Shown in pieces: positions 37,738 to 51,100 of a stretch of 64,000 nucleotides of DNA (its first letter is position 1; each line of letters begins with the position of its first letter). A program made the translations under genes and the position numbers. The stretch comes from Rallus limicola. Taxonomy: Eukaryota; Chordata; Aves; Gruiformes; Rallidae. The notes beneath the pieces are model-generated. The model had not been told where the DNA came from and ran no database searches. It saw nothing but the letters and a program-made list of their open reading frames with translations. The DNA lies in the NCBI GenBank assembly GCA_022605955.1, contig JAKCOZ010000007.1, positions 33,954,991 to 34,018,990 on the forward strand, read 5' to 3'.

Positions 37738-38586
37738 TGTAAGGATCATCTGGATCAGGGTTCCATGAACAGGTTTCTACAATGTCTAGCCCATCATAGG
37801 GGTTTGTAAAGCGAAGCCAAGACTGGACAGGGTAGTGCTGCATAATTCAACCAACAGAAACCTGGGTTGAGCCTCGAACATGCCCTGAGTGACAATCAAG
37901 TCGCTATTCAGCTGCCTGGCAGTGAGATAAAGGACAGCTTGGCTTCAACGGGCCCAGACAATGCAAAGATGTGCAACAGATCAGGAGTAAGATAAGGGGA
38001 ACACTGCTAATGACAAACATGGAAGGTGGCATTGTCCAGCACAGTCCTGCCCACTGTAGACATAAACAAAATATGTCATGTAGACATAATAAACCCCTGG
38101 GATTCTGTCTGAGAGGCTCTTCGAGGAGCCCCTCCCCCCCTTGGCCAGGATGCTGAGGGAACATACTGAGAACCATGACTTGGAGAGATGGGTGACTGAA
38201 TATTTGATATGCTTTCAGTCTGTAGTCCTGGATGATCGACTCACACCCCTGTAGTATTTATTACACGTGTGAGCTGTGACAGTGTGTTCCATGGGCCTGC
38301 TGGGGCTGTGACATTGACCCTTGTGACTCTGTCACAGGTTGTGACAGTGAATGGTGTGACTCCGTCATGGGTGGAAATGCTGCATGTCGTGACTGTTGAG
38401 TTGGCAGTGGCATATGTTGTGACTCTTTCATGGCTGTGATAAGTGTGGTTGTACTTCTAAACTGCACCAGTGCATTTCTCCATTGTATCCGTGAAACCTG
38501 CACTAGTGATGTATTGAATGCACGTGGGGTTTAAATAAAGTTATTCAAATAAATAAATTTAAATAAGTTGAATGTGTTTCCATCGC
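37738..38586 (+). mobile_element. LTR-like insertion inside CR1, family unassigned
   Basis: An 849-bp block interrupts a CR1 tail. It is flanked by TCCAAC (37732-37737) and TCCAAA (38587-38592), a 6-bp target-site duplication with one mismatch. Removing the block and one copy rebuilds the normal CR1 text CCAACTCAAACCATTTTGTG. It begins with TG, as LTRs do, contains an AATAAA signal at 38088-38093 and more AATAAA motifs near its end (about 38533-38555), and has several TGTGAC motifs between about 38275 and 38440. It lacks a clear terminal CA and I see no terminal inverted repeat. The best guess is a solo LTR of an endogenous retrovirus with a mutated end. A retrocopied transcript is less likely. 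Orientation is inferred from the poly(A) signals. No protein-coding frame is recognised. Confidence 0.6.
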
Positions 38587-38592
38587 TCCAAA

Positions 38593-38625
38593 TCAAACCA
38601 TTTTGTGATTCTATGATTCTGTGAT
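38593..38625 (+). mobile_element. Displaced 3' tail of the CR1 at 36973
   Basis: TCAAACCATTTTGTGATTCT and the following ATGATTCTGTGAT form the terminal 33 bp of a CR1 3' UTR. They continue the element that ends abruptly at 37737, which shows that the intervening block is younger than the CR1. Confidence 0.88.
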
Positions 38626-41600
38626 GAACACTAGGGTTCAAGACTCCAAAGTCTGTGTTCAGCACTGCATTCTGGTTGAAAGGGTAATTTATTCCTCTAG
38701 CAAGAGCAATCTTCCATTGCTCTGGCTAAATTAATTTGAAATACCCTAGAAGTCTTTAGGAAGAGAATAGAGGATGGGGGTGTAATTATATGTAATAGCA
38801 AACAACTTCAACTTAGCCACTGTGATTGCATATGCATTTGGGAAGGTGTGTCTTCAGTGAAGTGGAACATGTGAGACCTGCAGTGACTGGGTACTGTGAA
38901 ATCTGAAAACATAAGCTGGATGGCAGCTCTGTAGTGCTGCCATTGAGATCTAGATAACCTAGACAATCTCCTCCTGAAGGCCTCAAAAATAGCAAGGGGT
39001 TCTGCTTGAACTTGCAGACTTGCAACTGAAGTCTTGCAACTCGCAAATAAGGAAGAAAAAGTTACCGCTTCCAAAAAGAAGTATGCCACTCACAGGATGC
39101 TTTTCCAGATTCAAACAGCTTCAAAAAGATTTGTAAACTATCCAGAAATAAACCTCCTTAAAACCCAAAATAAAGAACATCTTAAAAAGAAGGCAAAAAG
39201 AAAGAACAGAAAAATCATAGATATAGTTACCCAAATAGGACAAATGAAGGGAATGATATCTTACTTAATCACTTTTCTCTCAGTACAGTTCTTTGAAAGA
39301 ATGGAATGACCTACAATACTGACTTTAGATAGTATCTCTGCATGTGATATCTCTGACTGAAATAATTTGTGTCTGGATTTAATTGTTCTCACTGAAAATG
39401 AAGCACTTTAAAAATCAAAAGGAAATTTAAAAAAAAATTAAATCTTGCAAACCAAAAATTCTTTTAGTTTACTACTAACCTTTTCAAGCTATTTGGGAAG
39501 TGGAGATATATTATTAATACATATCTTACCAAAAGTAAAGAAGAGCACAGATGGACATAAAATTCCAGATTTTTAATGAAACTTAGGCATCTGTAGCCTA
39601 CTGATTTATAAGTATATTAACCACAGTCAAAAAGCTTTTGTAACAGAATAAGGATCTGAACAAGATTAGTCCCATAGTCAGTACAGTAAATTTCATCTTA
39701 ACTATTATAATGGTAAAAATCAATGGCATTTTGAAAAATAAATTTTCATACGTTAATATGTAGACATGTTACTAAAAGGTTTTCAAATTAAAATGGAAAA
39801 CATGCATTACCACACTTTTTGTTCTCAGTGTTGTATAAAACAACAGCATCTTTGGAGGATGTCATTTTTAGCCACATCTGAAAAAAATGGTTATGTGTTA
39901 AATGGAGGCATGTAGGAAACCTTGGTGATTTAGTGACTGCATAGCACGTTTGCTTTACAAGGGATACTAATTTGTGTCAAAGATCCATTGGCTGAGGAAG
40001 AATCTTTGACAATGTGGTAGAAGAGAGGGAGGGAAAAAAAACCTACCAGCAAAAAACACTGAGAGATTCTGGCAGACACAAAAGAGTCTGAGCATTTAGA
40101 CATAGAAATACACATGGTCAGCAATGTGTCAAATAGCCCTATTGTTCTTAATCTTAATTTAGTGTGCAGGAATGATTATAGTTTTGGGTTTTTTTCCCCT
40201 TGTACTCAGTTCCTAATTTTTCTGAGTCATATACACTTAATGAAATCCTACTTTATAGTCAGGCAATGCAGCTCTGAGCTCAATGGGGTTGTTCTCTTTT
40301 GTGCTCCAGGCATATCTACAATATCTGGCTTGATTAATCTGTTGCCTTTGTATGGTTTATTTAAAATGTCAAATGAATTGTTAATGTGGGAAAACATTCT
40401 GGGCCAAATTCATCTTCCAGCTACACCTGTGCTGCCTAAGCAAAATCCATGTCATCCTACAGCTGTAAAGAGTGAGCAGAATTTTTACCTTGTTCAGAAC
40501 AAAGAAAATAATACCCAAATCTTGGGTTAAATTTGTCAATGTTTGTAAGACCTGAATGCCTATATTTAGGCCTATCACCAATATTATAAAGTCCAAGAAA
40601 ATCAGAAGAAATCTCATGCTTTGGAGCCTGTAGACTCAAATTTAGAGGATGAAGATTTTTTTCTTCTGCAATAGCCTCATTCCCACATGATGTGTGTTTT
40701 TCTTTCGCTTTGTCATATGTAATCACTCATTCATCTTTTCTTTTGCACATACTTGTATTTGCATCTTTCTTTGTCTGAATAATTTACATAATTATCTTGC
40801 TTTCCTCCTAACATATTGATGAAACCACATAAAGACATTCTGCCTGTCTAAACAAAGATCAGTAGCATATCTATGAGATGTAAGAATTAGGGATTTATTT
40901 CAAAATAGTAACTGAGGTTTCAACATTGGTGGACAGAAACTTCAACTGTTCGCTTTAGACTACTATCTTTTCATGTCACTTTAGCTTGAATAAACTAGCT
41001 CTGATTAATCAGACTAAATCTGTCTTTTTTATGTTTTGTTTGTTCTGTTTTGGTCTTTATTTTGCTACAAATGGGTGGTGATGGCTATATAACCACAGCT
41101 GAAGTTAGAGCTCTCAGTGTCTGAGCGCATCTCATCATCTTTTGTAATATTTATGTGTTCAAGGTGTTCTGGGAGATACTTACAGATGAAGAAGACAGAG
41201 AAAATATCACATACTTGAGGCAGCCAGAAGAAACTACATATATGATAGAAATGATCCTGTGACAGAGGCACAAAGCTTGTGAGTTTAGGAATAACTGCCA
41301 TAGACCTCCCAGTTCCAGGGGCTCCACAATATCTTAAATATCAAACTGAGGAACACTCAAAGGAAAAATGATGGTTTCTCATCCTACTAGGTCTCAAGAG
41401 AGCCTGGGTGACTAGCATAGGTTGAATGCCTAACTTTGATAACTTCCTGAAAAAAGCTGAGTATCCCGAATCTCAGGAGAATCTCAGGAGAATCTTACCA
41501 AACAGTCCTGCAGGGATTACAGAAATGACTGGAAAGCTTGTACTTAATAAGGCAGGCAAATCAGACTGCACACTCCTAAGGCTATCAGTAAAATTTAAAG

Positions 41601-43500
41601 TTGAACGTGGTAGTGTGAGTCAGTTACATTCTACAAAGATATTCTTTTTTTGTGACCCAACAGAATTTTTTCAGAGGGTTTAGAGTATTTTTTGTATATG
41701 AATGCTTGCTTTTGAGCTCAGCAATATTCTCAGAGTTTATATTAACAAATTACATCTACAGGTATCTTGTTTAAAAGCATCCCAAGAAGATTCCAAATAT
41801 CACCTTCTAAAAAACTGTAAGCCAATTGTTGACTTCAAAGTAAGGCCTTCCTGCTGACCTAGCAAGGTGGAATACAAACTATACATGTTACAAAGCACAT
41901 GATGCACACCTAGAAAAGCTGATCAGCAATGATAAGAATTCATATACATGAGAGCTGAAAAAGTGATGCTTTTACTTCACTTCCAGACAAATGCTCTGAT
42001 GGGTGTACTGCTGTACCACAATCTATTTGGTAGTTCTATTTGGTGACTGGAGGTTAGTTTCTTCTTTATTTTTGCTCTCAGTAAATACTAAACTGAATCT
42101 TGCCTTGGAAAGCCTATATATACTGTTTCTGCACACACTCCATGATCTTTTAAACAGAAAATATGTCAGTACATACTGGAACAAAATTACCAGCTGATGA
42201 TGAGTTCAATGATTTGTGGCCTAAATGGGAATTAAATTGTCTGTTCATCCCAAACCCTGATGATCTACTTCTGTTTTAGGATTTGACTTTTGGTGAGTTA
42301 AGTGCCTAAGTCAGCAGAGCCTAGGCCTCTTAAGGTGGCTGCTTAAAGGAGAAAGCTCCACCAATAAAGAAATAGGAACATAACTGAGGTTCAGAGATAA
42401 GCCTGTGCAGAAAGATGGCTCTCTTCAATTAGATAAGTTTGATGATCCAGACACCAGTTTAGCAACCGTGGAGACCGATGTCTTCAAAAGCAGCCTGAGC
42501 AAGTGTCAGTGAGAGCTTCCTGACTCAGTACCCCATAAGGGATCCAAGTCTAGTGAGGGGGTCAAAGGGAGGAGTTCAGTTTTTTTTGCCTGTTCAGACC
42601 TTGGGCTGCCATCCAAGGCCAACAGCAAGAATGCCATTGGTGGTGGAGGTTTGTGTGATGTGGTGTACCCTCTCTGCTGCTCCAAAACTGTCTATGCTTT
42701 CCTTATTCTCTTGTATTCTTGGAAATTCCACATTTTCAAAAAAGATCTTACAAGAGGGTAACCAGAAACATTCTATAAACCAACATCATTCTTCCAGAAG
42801 CGCATTTTGCTGCCTGGTAGCTACCCACATTGCTCCAGTGTCTAACGGCAGTTGACTTTTGAGGTTGTGTTTCTCAGTGTGCCTAAAGGTGCTCAGTTAT
42901 GTGGTTTCCTGACCACTGTGGTCCCTTAGGACTGATGAGGAGAATCAACTCAATACAGGATTCAGTGCTGACAGGAACACAAACGTCCTTAGTTTGGCAC
43001 TGCACATAAGTAAATTCGTAAATCACAGAGAATTTAGTGAGATTTAAGTGCAGGCTTTTTGTCTGCTGCCTTTAGCCACATGAGTCATCTCAGCTACTTT
43101 CAGTTAGCATGGCACAGGCCTGGCTGCTATTTGGAGGCCCCAAAAATGTGGCCTGCTTAAATATCCTCAGGGTGCAGAAAGGGTCTTAACAGTAGGCAGT
43201 ACAGGAAATACTACAGTGATTGAGAGGAGACATGGAAATGATTAGCTTATCACTGAACAAGCAGAGACAGATTAAAGAGTAGGTACAGGCTCCCCCAAAG
43301 CAGATAGGAAGCTGCTAAATCAATTTTTATATATACCTCCTCCGGCCCAGTTTTTTCCAGGCATCCAAGGTGAATTACTCCTGTCTTAGTCACTTTCGGC
43401 AGCAAATGTGGTTAAGTATGGAGTCTTACTTTTTGTTCCTACTTCAATTACACTGCACTGTAATTTATTGGTACAGACTCCCTAATGATTTTTCTCGTAG
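38626..43500. other. Unique non-coding DNA
   Basis: No gene is recognised. At 41468-41495 an 11-bp unit GAATCTCAGGA is repeated 2.5 times. A 138-codon plus-strand frame at 40114-40530 includes GGGCCAAATTCATCTTCCAG, a phrase seen in old reptilian palindromic repeats, and is not gene-like. Confidence 0.5.
41468..41495. repeat. 11-bp tandem repeat, 2.5 copies
   Basis: GAATCTCAGGA occurs twice perfectly in tandem, followed by the partial copy GAATCT. Confidence 0.9.
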
Positions 43501-43892
43501 AGAATATTAAGAAGTCACTGTCTCAGAAATATAACCGACTGCAACAATCAGTTCCACCGCCAAATATACCAGCGAGGAAAGGAATTTGTTGTAGTAGTTT
43601 GAGAGAATCGTCCTTTGAGAATGGCATTTTAAAGTGTTCACCTAAATTACAGTTGTGCCATAAATATGACAGGTTTAAACTACGGCAGCTGAGAAATTAT
43701 ATATATGAAAAATTACAGGGATATGATCTTTTTGCACTGGCGCATAAAGATTTAATCTCCTGGGTTAAGTACCCAGAACACAGCAGTTGTGTCAAGATAA
43801 TAGTTAGAACAATGCTCAGAGAAATGTTTCTCATGGTTATTTCTCAGAGCTTTGATGATTTCTGTGAAGGAAATGCCTTTTGTGGAGTACAG
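43501..43892 (+). CDS. Possible protein-coding exon, unidentified
   Basis: This is a candidate only. A plus-strand frame open from 43485 to 43922 contains a block with splice-like borders. Upstream are a branch-like CTAAT and TTTTTCTCGTAG ending at 43500. Downstream GAGTACAG is followed by GTGCAAAG, with GT at 43893-43894. The enclosed 392 bases would be a phase 1 to phase 0 exon of about 130 residues. The product is basic then amphipathic, with a Pro-rich SVPPPNIPARKG near the start and YDRFKLRQLRNYIYEKLQGY followed by a hydrophobic stretch (KIIVRTMLREMFLMVI). About six CpG sites lie in the block, somewhat more than in the flanks. I recognise no domain or family. A frame of this length can occur by chance in 64 kb, so chance or a decayed gene remains possible. 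Confidence 0.22.
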
Positions 43893-46052
43893 GTGCAAAG
43901 CTCATGTGATGGCTCCCACTGAGCACTTTTCTGGGGAAATGTTGCAGGAAGGCAAAGGAGGCAAGTGACCTCTGAAGTGTTAGCCCAAGCACCATTTCCT
44001 GTATCAACCCCTTATGTTCTGAGAATGCCCCACACATTTTTGGTTAAATAATTACCAGGAAAGTGGTAGCATTGGAGGAAAATTTGGCAGAGGTTAGGTC
44101 AAGATGCTACAAATAATTCCTCTGAACCCCTGTAACTGTCCCAGAATACCCTGGTAACTGTCTGAGATATCTAGATACTCTGGAAAATGTAACCTCTAGA
44201 AAATCTAGTAGGCTAATGGGGCTGCTGTAATAAAGACCTTTTATCCCCACCATCTTCTCCTGGAGTAAAAATTATAAACTCTTCCTATTATACCTGCCCT
44301 TGTAACCATTTCCATTATTCCTCTTAGAGAGTGGTGGATAAAGTTAAACATGTGGCCATGAAATTGTAGCTTTTGGTGTGATATTTGAGCTGCCCTTGTT
44401 CAACATTCTAGCTAAGCTCCTAAGCATCAGGAGTCTGAAGAGGATCTAGGGAACAGTGGGTGCAAACATAGCATATATGTATGCTGTGACAAAATAGATT
44501 TATGTCAACTTTAATGTGCAAGTGAAGAGTACTGAAATAGCAGAGAGTGATGACCAGGACATGATCAGCACCATCATCTACCACTATCTGCACACGTCTC
44601 TGGCACCCTGCATCTTTTAATTGTAGAAAAGCTGGAGAGTGTTCTGAAGAAAACTCAAAATGTTTTGAAGATGATGAAAGTTTTGTCCATGGAGACACTT
44701 AAGAGTTCTCAATCTCTTTATCTGATCACAAGAAGAATGGGAGATATTACAAGCATGAAACATTTCCCCGGGAGGAGAGAGTTGGTATGAAAAAGTCGCT
44801 TTGATCTATGAGGGAAAGGTCTCACATAATACAAGAAATAAAGGACACATATCTAACAGGGAGGATTGTTAATAAATGTAACAAACTCCTGACAGCGTCA
44901 GAAGATTGTCTTGCTTGAATATCTCTTTAAGATTAATTAGAAGCAAAATTTATAGTTTTTGTATAAGTAGGCGATATTTAAGGACTGTAATATACCAGAG
45001 TTCTAGGCAAAATGTCTAATGATACCTCTTGGCTTTAGACTCTGTTAATTCACTTCTATTAGTAACACAAATCATATATTTATTTCCTTTGCATAACATA
45101 GGTTTCTGGTTAAAATTCACACCATTTAAATACACAGTGCAGAAATCTTCCATTTAGATTACAGATACTACTACTGTAAACAGTTCCTTTCTGTTTTCTT
45201 CAGATAAAAAAGCAGAAGAATTGCTTTTAAGTGGTTTTTTTTTTTTTAATTCTCATAAACTGTAGTCTCCATTTAAAGCTGTTGAAAAAGTTATTGCAAA
45301 CACAAAATTAGGAAAAAGTTGTGTTGTATGAGCCCTTTTCACTTTATGGGTTGTTCACAGCGTACTGGGATCTGGCCTTGTGCCCCACACCTTTCTTTCC
45401 ACAGACAGTATATTTGTTTTCTTATACACAAGAACCCAACATTTGTGTGATGAATATCTCAAGGACACTTTGAAGGGACCATTGTATAGAATTAAATCTC
45501 TGTTATACGTTGTGAAGATATCTAATGAATAACCTTTAACCACATGCATGGTAAAGACAACTCTTTAAATTGCATGTTGCAAAATACCCAAAAAAGAACT
45601 ATGAATGATCAGTTTTTACTAGGGGGTGGGGCAGAAAAAAACACACCGAATTATACAGGGGTATTACTCAATCATTCTTTAAGTATTTTCTAGAAGTAGT
45701 CAACTATTGCTCCTTTTTTTAACAAGAGCATTTCTATAAACTGTAATGATTTGATGGTAGTCACCAAAAAGACTAGGAAGAGAGCTGGGAAAAGACTTCC
45801 AAGTCCTGAGTGTCTCCTTGCTGCTCTATCCTTCAAACAACTTTAGAAAACTTTCTTTTCCTGCATATACAGAATCCCTTCACATTTCTTTAAATCCTTT
45901 GTGCTTAAATTGTGTTCAGGTCTATGAGACTTTCTATACGATCTCTTTTCTGTATGTATTTGTTCTAGGCATGCTGCTGGCAAAAAGAGAAGGAAAGCTG
46001 GCCAAAGCTCAGGTATTTTACTGTACATCTGGAAGCTGCTTTTGCAGACCTA
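43893..46052. other. Unique non-coding DNA
   Basis: No gene or repeat family is recognised. A run of about 15 T lies near 45233-45248. Confidence 0.5.
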
Positions 46053-46113
46053 GGGCAAAATTCTGGCCCAACTGAAATTAATGGCAAAACTTCAATGGGG
46101 CAGAATTTCACCC
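46053..46113. mobile_element. Palindromic MITE-like relic
   Basis: A 61-bp imperfect palindrome. The left arm at 46053-46075 (GGGCAAAATTCTGGCCCAAC...) pairs with the right arm at 46092-46113 (TCAATGGGGCAGAATTTCAC...), with about 16 unpaired bases between. The text AAATTCTG(G/C)CCC and TTCAATGGGG matches a short palindromic repeat type I recall from turtle and crocodilian genomes (non-autonomous DNA-transposon or MIR-associated relics). The exact family is uncertain. Confidence 0.5.
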
Positions 46114-47231
46114 TTGGGAACTAAGCAAAAATAACTCCACCCTTACAAGCTGAGAACAGAAACTTGCTTTCAACAAGATGTTATTTACTGCTACCTATTC
46201 TGCAGTAGTTCTAAAGAGAGTTTTGTAGTCAGTCCGGTTAGCTGTTCAAAGGAAATAAGAATAAAAATTGTGGTAAATTCCATTTCACTAACTTACAAAT
46301 ACAGAGAGCAATTAATTCATGTACACAGGAAAAAAAAAATAGAATTTTACACCTATGTTGCAGAGACCCTTTTATTACTAATTTAGACTGGGTCTATTTC
46401 TGTTAACTTTTTTTTTTCTTCAGATGGTGCATATATATTTATTTGGATTTGATTTGGAAAAGTTTACTATACTATAGGGTTAAGGTAATAAATCAATAGA
46501 AGCAATAGCACCCCCTCATAAAGCTATAAACAGCCAGAATCTGATCTAAATGCAAATTAAAAATAGTAATAAAGAAAAAAAGTATTCAGAACTCAGAAAA
46601 AAATCTAGGGTTAGGGGAAAAATAAAGCTCCTCTTTATTTCAAACAAATGTTAATTCAAATCTAAGTGGAAAGAAACACCATAATTGCTTCTAAGACTTA
46701 TATGTCTGGGCTTCATTTGTATGGAATTTTCCAAAATCTTTCCTTTCTAAGGACCTAAAGGCACTCTGTGCTTTGTGACTGGATGCTACAAGGCATTGTT
46801 GAAACACAGACTTTGGCCTGAGCCATCGTAACAAAAAGAGGCCAAGTTGTTTGTCCATATGTTCCTATTCCTCCATTTCTAAAAGGAGACCAAAAGTATG
46901 AGTGAGCAGGGCTGGAATCCCTCTTTTGCTTTTTGCAAAGGGGAAAAGTTGTGAAACCTTTTCCACCAACCCCTGGGACTTCAGAATACCTGAGGTTAAG
47001 CCATTGCTGAAATGTGCTGCCGAAAGAGAATGGACTCTTGAATTAAGGTCTGACAAGATGGCATGCAAGAAAATCAATCACTGTCCAGGTCCAAACAATT
47101 CTCAGCATAGGTTTTATAGGAGGAATTGATTTCTGTAATTATCAGTTAACTTTGCAAATTCACAGGCAAAGGCTAAAGACTTGTCCTAATACAGGTTATT
47201 AAATCACATTATTTCTTTCCATTTGCAAATC

Positions 47232-47257
47232 TTTTTTTTTTTTTTTTTTTTTTTTTT
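47232..47257. repeat. T26 homopolymer
   Basis: Uninterrupted run of 26 T, within a longer pyrimidine-rich segment that extends to about 47300. Confidence 0.97.
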
Positions 47258-48104
47258 ACTGTTTCCTCTATCTCTTTTTTCTTTTCTTTCCTTTTTTTTG
47301 TTTAAAATTTGCTCTCTGGTCAGGTCTCAAGACACTCACCTCTGTGGTTCAGACAAAGCATTTTCTCAGGTGCTGCTATCCCAGTAACCTCAGTTAGTAA
47401 TTGAGTCACATATATCACTTTCAAGATGGCAGTACTGAGATTACTGCAAGGAGGTACAAACAAGGGGGGACTATGAATTACAGCAGCACATTTAGTGGGC
47501 ACAGACGGTCACAACGTAGCAGTGGGTCAGCTGCCTTTTTGCTTATATTCTCATGGTATTCTGACGTGAGTTAGAAGCACTCAGAGTATGATGCAAGCAT
47601 ACTAAAACTCATCCTTTGAAATGTGTTAGATACCTGCTGGAAGTGCTAAAATTGGCATATGAGACTTCTGGATCAGGTTGCTTCAGACAACATTGGGATT
47701 TTGTGCAGATGTTGCTAAAATGTGATTATGCTGTTGTTCCAAAGTTCATGAGGGGGGTGCAAACCTGGAGAAAGTAATCAGCTGTAAATATTCCACTAAA
47801 TAACTTTTTTTTTTCTTTCCCTGTCTCTATGAAGTAGCCTATAGTATTAGGACAGTGATTCATTTCAGACAAGCGAGATCAAATTATTGAGGAAGCACAG
47901 ATAAACATCTAGAGCAGGGCATCATCTGCTGTGGTGACATTTATTCCTCAGCCTGACTTTGCCTTAAATTGTGCATATTGTTTTATGATTCTCGTTTCTT
48001 CTATTCTGCTTGTTCATATATCGGCATCCTTTCCTTTCTTCAGTGCTTCTCCCAAGTCTTCCTCATCTAATTTTTCCTCTTTGCTCTTCCTCCTAATACT
48101 TTTT

Positions 48105-48142
48105 CTGCATCTAATTCCTGAATCTGTATCTAATTCCTGTTG
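48105..48142. repeat. 19-bp tandem duplication
   Basis: Two adjacent 19-base units (CTGCATCTAATTCCTGAAT and CTGTATCTAATTCCTGTTG) lie inside a pyrimidine-rich stretch. Confidence 0.85.
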
Positions 48143-51100
48143 ATTCAGTTACGAGTGATTTTATTTCCAATGTGTTCTACTATTAATAAAATATGCAAAG
48201 GCCATTGAGTGTCACATACTCTGTCTGCTCCCACCTTTCCTGCATCTTTTCCTGATACACAAAAATATGGAGGGTGGCTAAAGCTGGGAAGAAGGGCATG
48301 AAGGCAGGGGTTTAGATTTAATGATATCTGGAGCTGTTGACTGAGGAAGTATACTTGAAAGGACTGAAAGAGTCATCTAAGCTCTCCTTGCATCATCTAG
48401 CAAATAGATGGCACTTAGCACCAGACAGTTGAAAGGAAACATTTGAAGAAGGGCTATGTGAAAAAATGAAAAATGTCTGTCCCTTGAACAGCATCAGATC
48501 AGGCAGGCAGAGAGATGCCTTTACAAAACTGGAATGCAGACTCTTAAATTGCTTCCTGCCTTCTTCATATATTTGGGCAGGGACAAGTAGGTTGCTGTTC
48601 TGGTGTGCCAAGGTAGGTGGTCCAAATCTTGCATTTAATCCTTTCCCAGAACACCCTTTGGAACAGCCTGAGGACTTGGAAGACACATGCTTCAAAACAT
48701 GTCTATTTCTGTTTACTGAAGTTGTACGTCACTTTAGATGTGCACCCGAGGATATGGGTTTTCTTAAGCCAAAATAAAGAGGAGGCAAACTGGTTGGGTA
48801 ACACGTCAAGATTTTACTCATCCTTTACCATTGGTGGGAACTTTTTGTCTGGTTTATATGGCAGGACCTGACTTGTTATTACTGTTTCATATTCACCGAG
48901 AGTCTGCAACAATTAACACAGTGATTGCGCCCAGAGTCTACATCCTTTCAGAGCTGGATCCTGGCAGTCATTGTTCCTTCCTATCATGTGCATATCACAG
49001 TGAACTGAGCATATTCAGCACCCAGAGGATCAGTACCTTGTGCTTCTCACATATTCTTGTTCTGTTAGACAAGAAAAGCTTTTGCTTGAATATAGCCATG
49101 AAGATACATGTCCCTGTAATTACCCAATTTAGCTGTACAAAAGAACACCACACTTAGATCTGGAAAAGGGTTGCATTTTTGGGAAGTGTTTCGAAATAGA
49201 CCAAATTTGAGTCAATGTCCATCTGATATCACTTAGTTATTGTGGTAGCACTGTTTGAAGTGGTTTCTTTCACTATTGGCTTCGGCTCATAAACCAGTCA
49301 GCAGTGGCACATGCTGCCACCCACATTTAACTCAGAGACAAGCAATGCACAGCTGGAAATAGTCATTGCTCTAGAAAGAGCAATAAGAGCAGAGTGAATG
49401 AAGAAATTGCTGACTCATGTCATTGGTTAGCTTGGTTTTCAGGAATTTGATGGTTTATGAAGGGATGAAATCTAGAACTGTTTAATTGTATAGGGGGAGA
49501 AGTTGGGATCCTGTAAAAAAATTGTTTGCCAGAAAATATTAGCTCTTTCTGCCTGCGACAGGCACAATTTTAAATTCCCTTTATGGTAGACCTTCGTGAT
49601 TCTTTTCTGTATCAGAAAAAATATGGAATAAGCATATGCTGATTGTCAGTGAGGTAAAGAAAAGCAGTGATGGTAGATCTACAGAGCTTTAAGGAAAGAA
49701 AGAATTAAACAGGCCTCATAAGCTGAAGCATAAGAAGTGAAGCTTTCCCTGAAGTCTAAGGACAAAACACTAGAGCAACAAGTAGAAGGGTGCAGAAATT
49801 AGTCAAAAGTAAATGGACCATAAACTTGTGAGGTGCTAAGAAAAGTTCCAAAATCTATAACAAAAATCCAGTGTATGAATGAAAAAATATCTTTATTCTC
49901 ATTCCTCCTACAGTACACATGAAATGGTGTGAAGATATATAGCAAATATCTAGTGATTATTATTTTTTCTTGTTTTAGTGCTCCCCTGCAGTTTTGTAAT
50001 AATGTTTTATGTATCTTGTTAATTATTTGTATTATAAAAATTGCATGCTGAATGTTAAGGGAGATCAGACTCTCACTGAAGTGCGTTGCCCAAATCTAGA
50101 AGGGGCATTATCCCCAGTTTACAAACAGATCACTGAATTCCCCTTAATTTATAGATGAGGCACTAAAGCCCTTTATTCCTTTAGACTTCAAGTGTCACAA
50201 TCAGGGTTGCAGAAGTGATGGGGGCCCTTGGAAACAGAACAAGAATGTTCAAAGCATGGAGAAACAGAACTTCTGTTTCATAAAACATATCAAAGTTTCA
50301 AATGTATTTTTGCAACAAAAAAGGAAAACAATTCTCTTCAGAATTTCTTGCAGGAAACAAATGAAACGGAAGCCCTGGGAAAACTTGGTAATAGGTACTT
50401 GTATGTGATGGGAGAGACTGGGCTCACAGAGGTTCCAGAAAAAGAGTGAGGACTTGAACTAGAGCCACTGCTGCTGCCTATGAGGTTTGAATTCTAAGTT
50501 TGAGTCTGTTCATCTACGTTTGCAGAGTCATCCTACGCTTGAGGAAAACAGTCCGCAGAATTGATGGGGCATTTTAGCTTTAATGAAGTGTCATTTTTCA
50601 CCAGGTAACTGTTCTGTAAAATGTAAAGCTTTTCTCCTGTTTACTAGGGTCCCGCTGGCAGCAACCCTTTAGTATTATTTTGTTGGCAGAAATTTTGTGC
50701 AACATTGGCATATAAATGTTAGGCATTTGGACTTCAAAAAGACACTGTACCACAAAATAAAATAGAACTGCTTTCAATGCTAACATCTCTCCATTACTCC
50801 TGGTAACATATACTGTCGTTTTATATTTATTGAATTATCATTAAACGTATTTCCTCCAAACAAATTATGATCTGCAATCACTTCTTTCTAGCCTCAACTA
50901 GCCTTTGTTTTTCCACACTACTTACTCCAAAACTGACAACAGGAAAGGTCAGGTAGGTCATGCTTAGCTAGTCCCAAATGCCACAGCATATTATCCAAGA
51001 CAGAGAATATAATTATCTTACCACAAGCAGCAATTAGGAAGAATACCCCCCATCAATTCTGTTTAACATTCAACATTTGTAATGTGGCAGAAGCCAAGGT

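Noticed and set aside
38261..38503. 80-codon minus-strand frame rich in Ser, Gln and His
   Set aside because: It is the reverse reading of the TGTGAC-type motif series in the LTR-like insertion and lacks protein features.
40114..40530. 138-codon plus-strand frame
   Set aside because: Part of it overlaps text resembling an old palindromic repeat, with no protein family resemblance.
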